Assembly (NCBI GenBank): GCA_934130215.1
Contig: CAKOXR010000027.1
Span: 1 to 12,665 of the forward strand
Source of the DNA: an uncultured Bacilli bacterium
Lineage (GTDB): Bacteria > Bacillota_I > Bacilli_A > RF39 > UBA660
DNA length: 12,665 nucleotides
Direction: 5' to 3'
Shown: positions 1-6,164 of the stretch, one piece after another
How the letters are laid out: each line of letters starts with the position of its first letter
Position numbering within the stretch: position 1 is the stretch's first letter
Made by a program: the position numbers and the translations under genes
The notes under the pieces: model-generated
The model's database searches: none
Told to the model about the DNA's origin: nothing
What the model saw: the letters and a program-made list of their open reading frames with translations, nothing else

Positions 1-39
1 TTTTGTGTTTAATTCATGTGGTAAATATCTATTGTTTTG

Positions 40-48
40 TGGTATAAT
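40..48 (+). promoter_or_regulatory. Extended -10 promoter for a rightward transcript
   Basis: TGG followed by TATAAT at 43-48 gives the TGnTATAAT extended -10 form. No convincing -35 lies 17 bp upstream, which is common for extended -10 promoters. Transcription would begin near 55, which is exactly the first base of the inverted repeat at 55-114. The coincidence of predicted start and hairpin base is the main reason to take this site seriously. Confidence 0.4.
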
Positions 49-54
49 TGTCAT

Positions 55-117
55 AAGCGATAGATCCTTTCTTTAAATTTTTTTGCAATAACTATTTTAA
101 CGGATTTATCGCTTTTT
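55..117 (+). ncRNA. Candidate small hairpin RNA (or long-loop terminator)
   Basis: AAGCGATAGATCC at 55-67 pairs with GGATTTATCGCTT at 102-114. This is 13 continuous pairs, one of them a G-U wobble if read on the + strand, enclosing a 34-nt loop that is nearly all A and T. The right arm runs into a T run (113-117), as in an intrinsic terminator. An extended -10 sits just upstream, so a self-contained transcript of roughly 65 nt is possible. The alternative is the terminator of a rightward gene outside the window, although a 34-nt loop is long for that. Read on the minus strand the stem has no T tract, so it is a poor terminator for the array gene ending at 165. I do not recognise it as a known RNA family. 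Confidence 0.35.
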
Positions 118-164
118 GTATATACAAATGGTGTCACATCAATTGTAACACTACACTTATAATA

Positions 165-1016
165 CTAGTCCTTGTTTATATTATTTAAGAGATTAATCTT
201 ATATATATCATAATCAGGATGTTCTTTTGATACCATTATACCCTTATGTGTGTTTATTTCTGTATAAGGACCTTTTAAGAATATTTCTGGCTCAATTTTT
301 TCCAATATAATTAATTTTGAATTTATATCTACTCTATACTTTAATATAATATCTCCATGTACTTTTGAAAAAATCATATCTGTTGGTAATTTTAATTTAT
401 ATTTTTTTTCTTTTTTATTTATTAAAGTCCCTACTAGTTTTCCTTCTTTTAGTTTTGGATAATAATCAAAAATTAATTTTTTATATGCTAGCATACAATA
501 TTTTTTTAAATTTCTTTCCATTTTTTTAAATTCTTTTTCATTTATATAATCAAAATTATATTCATTATTTATAATATTTTTGCCTTTTTTATCTAATAAA
601 TTTAATAAGTTTATTTTAAACATATCTTTGTCTATATGTTTTTTTGATACCATTAAATCTTTATAAGCATTTAATTCTGATTGATAACCTTTTGATAAAA
701 TATCTTCAGGCACTAATTTATCTAACATAACTATTTTTTTATCTTTGTAAACAACATAATATAATTTAATATCTCCATATACTTTTGCAAATGTTGGATC
801 TGTTGGAAGTAACAATTCATAAGTTTCAGTATTATTTTCTTCATTTGTTGAAATTAACTTACCTAAAAAATTTCCTTCTTTTATTTTGAAATAATAATCA
901 AAAATTAATTTTTTATATGCAAGCATATTATATTTTTTTAAATTTCTTTCCATTTTTTTAAATTCATTTTCATTTATATAATCTATTATATAATCTATTT
1001 CATAATTTATATTCAT
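165..1016 (-). CDS. Unknown protein, two tandem units of the array domain
   Basis: This 283-residue protein of unknown function contains two copies of the domain found singly in the next two genes (about residues 1-142 and 152-283). Each unit begins with a motif like INENEFKKMERNLKKY, then LAYKKLIFDYY, an LPTD motif, GDI-L-Y and a C-terminal VSK-H--DKD-FKINLL block. The second unit lacks about 8 residues before its LPTD motif and is the most diverged of the four units in the array. No signal peptide or membrane segment is evident, so it is probably cytoplasmic. The start is ATG with AAGGAG a few bases upstream, in a leader identical to that of the neighbouring gene. The joint at residues 143-152 falls where the other copies have a stop, terminator, promoter and new start, so it looks like a fusion of two adjacent genes. 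I cannot name a family. Confidence 0.75.
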   Translation of the reverse strand: MNINYEIDYIIDYINENEFKKMERNLKKYNMLAYKKLIFDYYFKIKEGNFLGKLISTNEENNTETYELLLPTDPTFAKVYGDIKLYYVVYKDKKIVMLDKLVPEDILSKGYQSELNAYKDLMVSKKHIDKDMFKINLLNLLDKKGKNIINNEYNFDYINEKEFKKMERNLKKYCMLAYKKLIFDYYPKLKEGKLVGTLINKKEKKYKLKLPTDMIFSKVHGDIILKYRVDINSKLIILEKIEPEIFLKGPYTEINTHKGIMVSKEHPDYDIYKINLLNNINKD

Positions 1017-1077
1017 AACATTACTCCTTAATAAATTATATCATTATTATATGAAAAAAAACAAGTATTTTACTTGT
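1017..1077 (-). repeat. 61-bp intergenic repeat, copy 1: terminator plus promoter and RBS
   Basis: This segment is identical over 61 bp to 1496-1556. Read on the minus strand it contains a hairpin ACAAGTA-AAA-TACTTGT followed by a T tract, which makes a short intrinsic terminator whose left arm includes the TAA stop of the upstream gene. TTGTTT (1059-1064) then overlaps the hairpin and, after 18 bp, leads to TATAAT (1035-1040). A second TATAAT lies at 1046-1051. AAGGAG follows, then the ATG at 1014-1016. Each gene therefore seems to carry its own ending and its own restart in a single compact cassette. Confidence 0.75.
1052..1077 (-). terminator. Intrinsic terminator overlapping the stop codon
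   Basis: On the minus strand ACAAGTA, a 3-nt AAA loop and TACTTGT form a 7-bp stem followed by about eight T residues. The stop codon at 1070-1072 lies in the loop/arm junction. The stem is AT-rich, so termination may be incomplete and the next gene may also be reached by readthrough. Confidence 0.55.
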
Positions 1078-1495
1078 GCCTATCTAATGAATTTAATAAG
1101 TCTATTTTAAACATATCTTTATCTTTATTTTCTTTTGATATAATTACACCTTTATAAGTAGTTAATTCTGGTAGATGACCTTCTGATAAAATATCTTCAG
1201 GAACTAACTTATCTAACATAACTGTTTTTGCATCTTTGTAAACAACATAATATAATTTAATATCACCATATATTTTAGAAAAAATTTGATCTGTTGGAAG
1301 TAACAATTCATAAGTTTCAGTATTATTTTCTTCATTTACTGAAATTAATTTACCTAAAAAATTACCTTCCTTAATAACAGGATAATAATCAAAATATAAT
1401 TTTTTATATGCAAGCATATTATATTTTTTTAAATTTCTTTCTAACTTTTTAAATTCATTTTCATTTACATAATCAATTTCATATTTTATATTCAT
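1070..1495 (-). CDS. Unknown protein, single-unit array domain
   Basis: This 141-residue protein of unknown function is made of one copy of the array domain. It keeps the VNENEFKKLERNLKKY opening, LAYKKLYFDYYP, IKEGNFLGKLIS, the YELLLPTD block, YGDIKLYYVVYKD, LDKLVPEDIL and a C-terminal VSK/ISK-type block ending in FKIDLLNSLD. There is no signal peptide or transmembrane segment. Charged residues, mainly Lys, Glu and Asp, dominate, which suggests a soluble cytoplasmic protein. It differs from its upstream neighbour by scattered substitutions and from the first unit of its downstream neighbour by about as much, consistent with recent tandem duplication. Its leader and its end both fall in copies of the 61-bp repeat. 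Immunity, antitoxin or other binding-protein roles are conceivable for such arrays, but nothing in the sequence shows which. Confidence 0.75.
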   Translation of the reverse strand: MNIKYEIDYVNENEFKKLERNLKKYNMLAYKKLYFDYYPVIKEGNFLGKLISVNEENNTETYELLLPTDQIFSKIYGDIKLYYVVYKDAKTVMLDKLVPEDILSEGHLPELTTYKGVIISKENKDKDMFKIDLLNSLDRHK

Positions 1496-1556
1496 AACAT
1501 TACTCCTTAATAAATTATATCATTATTATATGAAAAAAAACAAGTATTTTACTTGT
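1496..1556 (-). repeat. 61-bp intergenic repeat, copy 2: terminator plus promoter and RBS
   Basis: Identical to 1017-1077. It carries the terminator hairpin that includes the end of the gene at 1549-1974, the T tract, a TTGTTT/TATAAT pair and the AAGGAG site for the gene at 1070-1495. Perfect conservation of a non-coding spacer, while the flanking coding copies have diverged, points either to very recent duplication or gene conversion or to selection on the cassette itself. Confidence 0.75.
1531..1556 (-). terminator. Intrinsic terminator overlapping the stop codon
   Basis: Same hairpin as at 1052-1077: a 7-bp ACAAGTA/TACTTGT stem with a 3-nt loop and a T tract on the minus strand. The TAA at 1549-1551 sits inside it. 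Confidence 0.55.
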
Positions 1557-1974
1557 TATTATCTAATAAACCTAATAAGTTAATTTTAAATATATCTTTA
1601 TCAGAATGTTCTTTTGATACCATTACACCTTTATAAGTAATTAATTCTGATTGATGACCTTCTGATAAAATATCTTCAGGCACTAATTTATCTAACATAA
1701 CTGTCTTCATATCTTTGTAAACAACATAATATAATTTAATATCACCATGTACTTTTGCAAATGTTGGATCTGTTGGTAACTTTAATTCATAAGTTTCAGT
1801 ATTATTTTTTTTATTTGTCGAAATTAATTTACCTAAAAAATTACCTTCCTTAATAACAGGATAATAATCAAAATATAATTTTTTATATGCAAGCATATTA
1901 TATTTTTTTAATGATCTTTCTAACTTTTTAAATTCATTTTCGTTTACATAATCAAATATATAAGTTCCTTTCAT
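1549..1974 (-). CDS. Unknown protein, first single-unit gene of the array
   Basis: This 141-residue protein of unknown function is the promoter-proximal member of the tandem array. It shares with the next gene VNENEFKKLER-LKKYN, LAYKKLYFDYYPVIKEGNFLG, a YEL-LPTD block, GDIKLYYVVYKD, KLVPEDILSEGH and the C-terminal YKGVMVSKEHSDKD block. The first seven residues (MKGTYIF) differ from the MNI-type start of the others. It has a different leader as well: a strong consensus promoter, a 5-bp hairpin in the untranslated region, and a G-rich ribosome binding site (GGGGGG, about 7 bases before the ATG). No export signal or membrane segment is present. The function is not recognisable from the sequence. 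Confidence 0.75.
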   Translation of the reverse strand: MKGTYIFDYVNENEFKKLERSLKKYNMLAYKKLYFDYYPVIKEGNFLGKLISTNKKNNTETYELKLPTDPTFAKVHGDIKLYYVVYKDMKTVMLDKLVPEDILSEGHQSELITYKGVMVSKEHSDKDIFKINLLGLLDNNK

Positions 1975-1990
1975 AGTATAACCCCCCTAA

Positions 1991-2045
1991 TTGGTACCTA
2001 TAACCAACTGTACTCACATTATACTACTTTAAAGAAAAGTGTCAA
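1991..2045 (-). promoter_or_regulatory. Consensus promoter and leader hairpin of the paralogue array
   Basis: On the minus strand TTGACA (2040-2045) and TATAAT (2018-2023) are both perfect hexamers, separated by 16 bp. This is the best sigma-A-type promoter in the window. The transcript would start near 2011 and immediately contain TTGGT (2003-2007) pairing with ACCAA (1991-1995) around a 7-nt loop, just before the G-rich ribosome binding site. The hairpin is small, so I do not claim a riboswitch. Confidence 0.7.
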
Positions 2046-2056
2046 ATTTAAATTAA

Positions 2057-3070
2057 TTATTTTTTATAATTATATAAATAATATATTGCATCATCAAATG
2101 TTGAAACAGGAATTATATCAATAGAATATTTCTTTTCATCTTTTATTTTTTTTGCTTCTTCATAATTATCTTTAGGAACAAAAAATAAATCAGCTTTATC
2201 TTTTACAGCACCCTCTAATTTATATTTAATACCATCTATTTCAATAACATCTCCATTTGCATTAATAGAACCCGTTCCCGCTATTGTTAAACCATTAGAT
2301 AAATCTTTTTCAATTAAAGAATCATAAATATATAATGTTTCAATTAAACCAGCAGATGAACCAAATTCATTTAATTTAAAATTAAACTCTACCTTAGGTG
2401 TATATTCTAAATCTTTATTTAAAGCAACATATATACCAAATACTTTCTTATCATTAATTGTATATACATAAGCATATCTTTTATATTTTTTACCATCAGA
2501 AATAACATCAAAATTAACTTTATCTCCTGATTCATAAATATTTGCAAGTTTACTCAAATGACTTGCTGATTCTATTTTAACACCATCTAATGATATAATT
2601 TCATCACCTATTTTAAGATCTGTTTTGTTATTATCATGAATATATACTACATATACTTTTTCACCCTTAACTTTAACTTCTAAACCAGCTTCATTAAAAG
2701 CATTTAATATAGCATTATCATTACTTTCCTTTAATGTAATCTTACCCCTTAAATCATTTTCATGATTAGAAATAGTATCCCCAATAAAATCAGTCGTTTT
2801 ATATACATCCCATGATTTATTAAAATATGAAATTAATAATGTTGGAATTGTTACCTTTCTTGTTTCAACATATGTCATATTATAACTACCACTAATTTGA
2901 TTTGATGAATCAACCTTTATTTTATCTTTAATGTTAATTAATTTCCCAGGAGATGCTATTGTATAGGGAAATTCAAATGTAAAAATAAATAACATAAGAA
3001 TAAGTGCTATTATAAAACTTAAGTTACTTAATATAATTCTTGATATTTTTTTTAATATATTTTTAAGCAT
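2057..3070 (-). CDS. ylbL: YlbL/SepM-like PDZ and Lon-type serine protease
   Basis: A membrane-anchored protease of the YlbL family, which has a cytoplasmic start, one transmembrane segment, a PDZ domain and a Lon-like (S16) protease domain facing outwards. Here residues 18-33 are the single hydrophobic segment. The PDZ-like region lies around residues 115-200, with LKIGDEIISLDGVKI near 152-166. The protease region starts near 225. The catalytic dyad is visible as Ser239 in GSSAG (the family has GPSAG) and Lys284 in DGIKYK, with the AGTGSI motif between them. The 337-residue length is normal. AAGGAGG before the ATG gives a good start. Relatives process peptides or membrane proteins in Bacillus and Streptococcus (SepM trims a competence peptide), but the substrate here is unknown. 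It is divergent from ylbJ, its classical neighbour. Confidence 0.9.
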   Translation of the reverse strand: MLKNILKKISRIILSNLSFIIALILMLFIFTFEFPYTIASPGKLINIKDKIKVDSSNQISGSYNMTYVETRKVTIPTLLISYFNKSWDVYKTTDFIGDTISNHENDLRGKITLKESNDNAILNAFNEAGLEVKVKGEKVYVVYIHDNNKTDLKIGDEIISLDGVKIESASHLSKLANIYESGDKVNFDVISDGKKYKRYAYVYTINDKKVFGIYVALNKDLEYTPKVEFNFKLNEFGSSAGLIETLYIYDSLIEKDLSNGLTIAGTGSINANGDVIEIDGIKYKLEGAVKDKADLFFVPKDNYEEAKKIKDEKKYSIDIIPVSTFDDAIYYLYNYKK

Positions 3071-3108
3071 ATTTTTTTTCCTCCTTAATATGTTTTAATG
3101 GTGAATGT

Positions 3109-3996
3109 ATGAAAAAAATTATTATTTTTTTGTGTTTTTTTTGTATTTTTGTATATTCTAAAGATATATCAAATAATATATTAATTACTTTTGATATATG
3201 GAAAAATAATTTAGTTCCATCATTATTTCCTTTTTTAATTTTATCTAAATTTGTATTAAATTACAATTTTTCTTTTAAATTTTTAAATAATATTTTTTCT
3301 AAAATATTTAATATAAACCCTAATTGTTTTAATATATTTTTAATGAGTATGATTAGTGGTTTCCCTAGTAGTAGTAAATATACAAAAGAATTACTAGATA
3401 ATAATGTTATTAGTAAAGAAGATAGTGAAAAAATAATATTGTTTAGTCATTTTGCTAATCCAGCTTTTATATTTATTGTAATAAGTTCCAACTTTTTTAA
3501 CAATTTTAATGTTGGATATATTATATTATTTAGTCACTATTTTACTAATATTATTATTGGTTTAATGATTAGAGATAATAAATATACATATAAAATAGAT
3601 AATTATAAATTTATACCTAAAAGTTTTGGACAATTATTAAGTAGTTCAATTAAAGAAAGTATGGATACACTTTTTCTTATTTTAGGTTCTTTAGTTACTT
3701 ACTCAATAATAATAACATTATTTAATAAATTACCTATTAATATATATTATAAAAGTATTATTTCTGGTTTTATTGAACTAACAAATGGTTTAAAAAGTAT
3801 TAGTATTTTAAATTTATCTTTAAAACTCAAAGCTTCTTTTGCAACAATGTTTTTATCATTTGGTGGACTTGCTATTCATACTCAAATTATAAGTATTTTA
3901 AAAATTAATTATTTAAAATTTATTAAATATAGATTTATACATGGTTTAATATCTTTTGGAATAACTTTTATTTTAATGTATCTCCTACAAATGTAA
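3109..3996 (+). CDS. ylbJ: YlbJ-like multi-spanning membrane protein
   Basis: An integral membrane protein of the YlbJ family, known in Bacillus as a sporulation protein related to nucleoside-recognition/gate-domain membrane proteins. Conserved blocks are MISGFPSSSKYTKELL (about residues 81-96), the FSHFANPAFIF stretch (about 112-122), SGFIELTNGLKSIS (about 219-232) and the FGGLAIHTQ motif (about 251-259). The 295 residues are shorter than Bacillus YlbJ. The hydrophobic segments begin at the N terminus, so a signal anchor is likely. The start ATG has only a GGTGA four bases upstream, a weak and close ribosome binding site. Only 38 bp separate it from the divergent ylbL start, and its last 29 bp overlap the convergent prepilin gene. 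Whether the organism sporulates cannot be judged from this gene. Confidence 0.85.
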   Translation: MKKIIIFLCFFCIFVYSKDISNNILITFDIWKNNLVPSLFPFLILSKFVLNYNFSFKFLNNIFSKIFNINPNCFNIFLMSMISGFPSSSKYTKELLDNNVISKEDSEKIILFSHFANPAFIFIVISSNFFNNFNVGYIILFSHYFTNIIIGLMIRDNKYTYKIDNYKFIPKSFGQLLSSSIKESMDTLFLILGSLVTYSIIITLFNKLPINIYYKSIISGFIELTNGLKSISILNLSLKLKASFATMFLSFGGLAIHTQIISILKINYLKFIKYRFIHGLISFGITFILMYLLQM

Positions 3997-5584
3997 TAAT
4001 AGCATATCCATCACTTTCATTACCATGATTTAAAGTTGAACCAGTATAAGGGTTTGGCATTGTTTTATTACCTGCAATTGTTAATGCTTTATATTTATCA
4101 GTAGTAGCAACTGTTCTTTTAATACCATTGAATGTAAATTCTTTTTTAATAAAACTTGATCCACCACTTGCTTTATCAGAACAACTAACAACACTATAAC
4201 TTCCATATCCTCCTCCTGGAGCACATGTTGTTTGACTTTTATTACTTATTCTTGAATCATAATAACTTGAAACACCATTTTCTTGTAGTCCATATCCTCC
4301 TTGAGAATATAAACCACTTCCTCCTCCACCTGCTATTAGTATGCGACTATTAAGATCATTTCTATATAATCTTATATCAGTAGATCCTCCTCCACTATAT
4401 CCTGAAAAACTAATATTATTATAATTTGTATTAAAGTTTGGCCTTCCATTTACAGAATTGTTTGTTTGACCTACATATATATATAATTTTTCATCTTTTC
4501 TTAATTTTATTGTTGATGTTGCATATGCTCCATAGCTTGTTTTACTTCCAAGTCCACTTGCTCCCCATGTTTCTAGTTTATAATAAGCTGTAACTGGTGC
4601 TATAAATTCATAAATACTTTGGTTATTATTAATTGTTCCATTATATTTATATCTGTTTTCAGTTTTAAAAACTGTTATATGTCTTTTTGTTGTTTTTTGA
4701 TCTCTTCCATTTATATTTAAAGTATAATTAATATCATATTCTCCAGTAGATCCTGATATATTTGTTCTTGAATTTGATGTTTTTTTAATGCCTGTTTTAT
4801 ATTCATTTTTACTATCTACTTCCAGTACTCCATAGTTTATTTTTACCTTTAGATTAGAACAAGATGTTCCTCCGACTAATTTTCTTGTTTCTGTAACATT
4901 TTCACCGTTTTTTATTCTTCTTTTTAAGTTTTCATAATATGTTTGTGTTACTGGTTCCATTGTACATGTATCTTCTTTATAATATGTATAAACTCCTGGC
5001 TCTATAAAGATTGATGCTGTATCTAAATATGATGCTCCTGGATTATTTAATCCCATATAATATTCATAGTTTTCTTGGTTAAAGTCCATATTTGATATAT
5101 AAACATTTTTACTTTTATATGGAACTACTATATTAGTTACAAAGTTTTCGTCTTTTATACTTGGGTTTACTATTGGTAGTTTAATTGATAATAATGAATC
5201 TTTTTGATCAATTCCTTTTGAAAATGTTTTAATGGTTATATTTATGTTTTCAAATTTACTTCCGTCTTTTAGTTTTGTTGTAAAATCTCCCCATTTAAAT
5301 GTTTCATTGTTTTCAATTTTAAATAATTTTTCTGTATTATCACTAAATATAAATCTTATACAGTTTTTACCGCATTTTAATGCAATTTTGATATCATTAT
5401 AATAAAAATCATCATACATTCGTTCTGTTATAATGTCTTGTTTACTTATTATGTTTGTTTTTATAAAACTTATAGTGTATAGATCTTTTATTACCATTGT
5501 TATTTTAAGTAAGAAAAAACCTATTGTTGCAGCTAGAGCAAATGATGTTATTAACTCTAATACTGTAAATCCATTTTTTTTCAT
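3968..5584 (-). CDS. Large type IV prepilin with C-terminal glycine-rich domain
   Basis: A type IV prepilin-like protein that appears to be a tip or adhesive pilin. The leader is MKKNG followed by FTVLE, so cleavage is expected after Gly5, with Glu5 of the mature protein present (residue 10). A hydrophobic helix follows (residues 11-33). Residues about 183-310 look like an Ig/bacterial-surface beta domain ending GEYDINYTLNINGRDQ and RHITVF. Residues about 314-534 form a glycine-rich domain of the type found in ALK/LTK receptors and some bacterial surface proteins (WGASGLG, SGGGSTDIRL, ILIAGGGGSG, APGGGYGS, SDGYAIITF). Six cysteines (71, 75, 207, 242, 454, 468) could form disulfides. Typical pilins have 130-200 residues, so 538 is very long. 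The gene starts 1 bp after the stop of the smaller prepilin, whose last codons supply its AGGAGG site, so the two are translationally linked. No terminator is visible, because the 3' end overlaps ylbJ by 29 bp. Confidence 0.85.
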   Translation of the reverse strand: MKKNGFTVLELITSFALAATIGFFLLKITMVIKDLYTISFIKTNIISKQDIITERMYDDFYYNDIKIALKCGKNCIRFIFSDNTEKLFKIENNETFKWGDFTTKLKDGSKFENINITIKTFSKGIDQKDSLLSIKLPIVNPSIKDENFVTNIVVPYKSKNVYISNMDFNQENYEYYMGLNNPGASYLDTASIFIEPGVYTYYKEDTCTMEPVTQTYYENLKRRIKNGENVTETRKLVGGTSCSNLKVKINYGVLEVDSKNEYKTGIKKTSNSRTNISGSTGEYDINYTLNINGRDQKTTKRHITVFKTENRYKYNGTINNNQSIYEFIAPVTAYYKLETWGASGLGSKTSYGAYATSTIKLRKDEKLYIYVGQTNNSVNGRPNFNTNYNNISFSGYSGGGSTDIRLYRNDLNSRILIAGGGGSGLYSQGGYGLQENGVSSYYDSRISNKSQTTCAPGGGYGSYSVVSCSDKASGGSSFIKKEFTFNGIKRTVATTDKYKALTIAGNKTMPNPYTGSTLNHGNESDGYAIITFVGDTLK

Positions 5585-5585
5585 G

Positions 5586-6071
5586 TTACCTCCTTATTCC
5601 ATAATCACAAAAGGTGTTATCATTATATGATATTATTATGTGTCTATTTATTCCATCATTTGAAAGTGTACTTGAAAATGATATAAAGGGTTCATAGTAA
5701 GAATTTGTTCCAAGATAACCGTTTGAGTTTCCATAATTTTGTTTTAAAAAATTATATACATTTGATGTATTATTTGTTACTATTATTTTATTTATTCCAA
5801 GTTCTTTTACAAGTGATTCAAAATAAGATTTTTGATTTATTTCATTTATATTTACAAATTTTGTTGTTGTTATATTTTTATAATTGTTTTCTGTATATAA
5901 GAGTTCTTCAATTATTCTTGCTCCATATAATCCTTCTACTGTGTTGTATTTAAATGCTTTATTGTAATTATTTGTAAGTGTTCTTATTTGAGCATACATA
6001 AATACCATTACCCCTATTAAAAGGGTTGATACTATTAATACTTCCGCTAACATAAATCCGTTTTTTTTCAT
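5586..6071 (-). CDS. Small type IV prepilin-like protein
   Basis: A 161-residue prepilin-like protein, the first gene of a two-gene prepilin operon. The leader MKKNG is identical to that of its partner and is followed by FMLAE and a hydrophobic stretch (LIVSTLLIGVMVFMYA, residues 12-27). PilD would cut after Gly5, and Glu5 of the mature protein is kept. The rest of the sequence is Asn- and Tyr-rich, with NNYKN, GINKIIVTNN and a C-terminal DYGIRR. It has one cysteine near the C terminus, so there is no classical pilin disulfide. Its size suits a minor pilin or ComG-type pseudopilin, and I cannot assign a specific one. AGGAG before the ATG supports the start. It is divergent from pilB across 93 bp. 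Confidence 0.85.
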   Translation of the reverse strand: MKKNGFMLAEVLIVSTLLIGVMVFMYAQIRTLTNNYNKAFKYNTVEGLYGARIIEELLYTENNYKNITTTKFVNINEINQKSYFESLVKELGINKIIVTNNTSNVYNFLKQNYGNSNGYLGTNSYYEPFISFSSTLSNDGINRHIIISYNDNTFCDYGIRR

Positions 6072-6089
6072 TATTATTCTCCTATTATC

Positions 6090-6118
6090 TTGTATTTATT
6101 ATAAATCTATTATATAAT
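6090..6118 (+). promoter_or_regulatory. Promoter for pilB
   Basis: TTGTAT (6090-6095), a 17-bp spacer and a perfect TATAAT (6113-6118) precede pilB by 46 bp. The ribosome binding site GAGGGA lies just before the ATG at 6165. The prepilin operon must be started from the opposite strand in the same 93-bp gap. Minus-strand TATAAT-like hexamers overlap this element (6098-6103 and 6109-6114), so the two directions may compete. Confidence 0.65.
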
Positions 6119-6164
6119 AAAAATGGCATAAATGCTATAGTAAATAGAAAAAAAGAGGGAAAAT

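Noticed and set aside
55..114. Inverted repeat as the ends of a miniature transposable element
   Set aside because: There is one copy only in the window, no flanking target duplication is visible, and the promoter/T-run arrangement fits an RNA better.
1017..1556. Regular repeats in the left part considered as a CRISPR array
   Set aside because: The repeat unit is an entire gene plus spacer of about 480 bp, only the 61-bp spacers are identical, and there are no cas genes.
5433..5630. Open frame of 65 codons on the + strand
   Set aside because: It lies antisense over the start of the large prepilin and the end of the small one, has no ribosome binding site, and its hydrophobic composition is that expected from the reverse of the pilin helix.
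5705..5953. Open frame of 82 codons on the + strand, Leu/Tyr/Phe-rich
   Set aside because: It is entirely antisense to the small prepilin, and its low-complexity hydrophobic sequence reflects AT-rich codons of the real gene.
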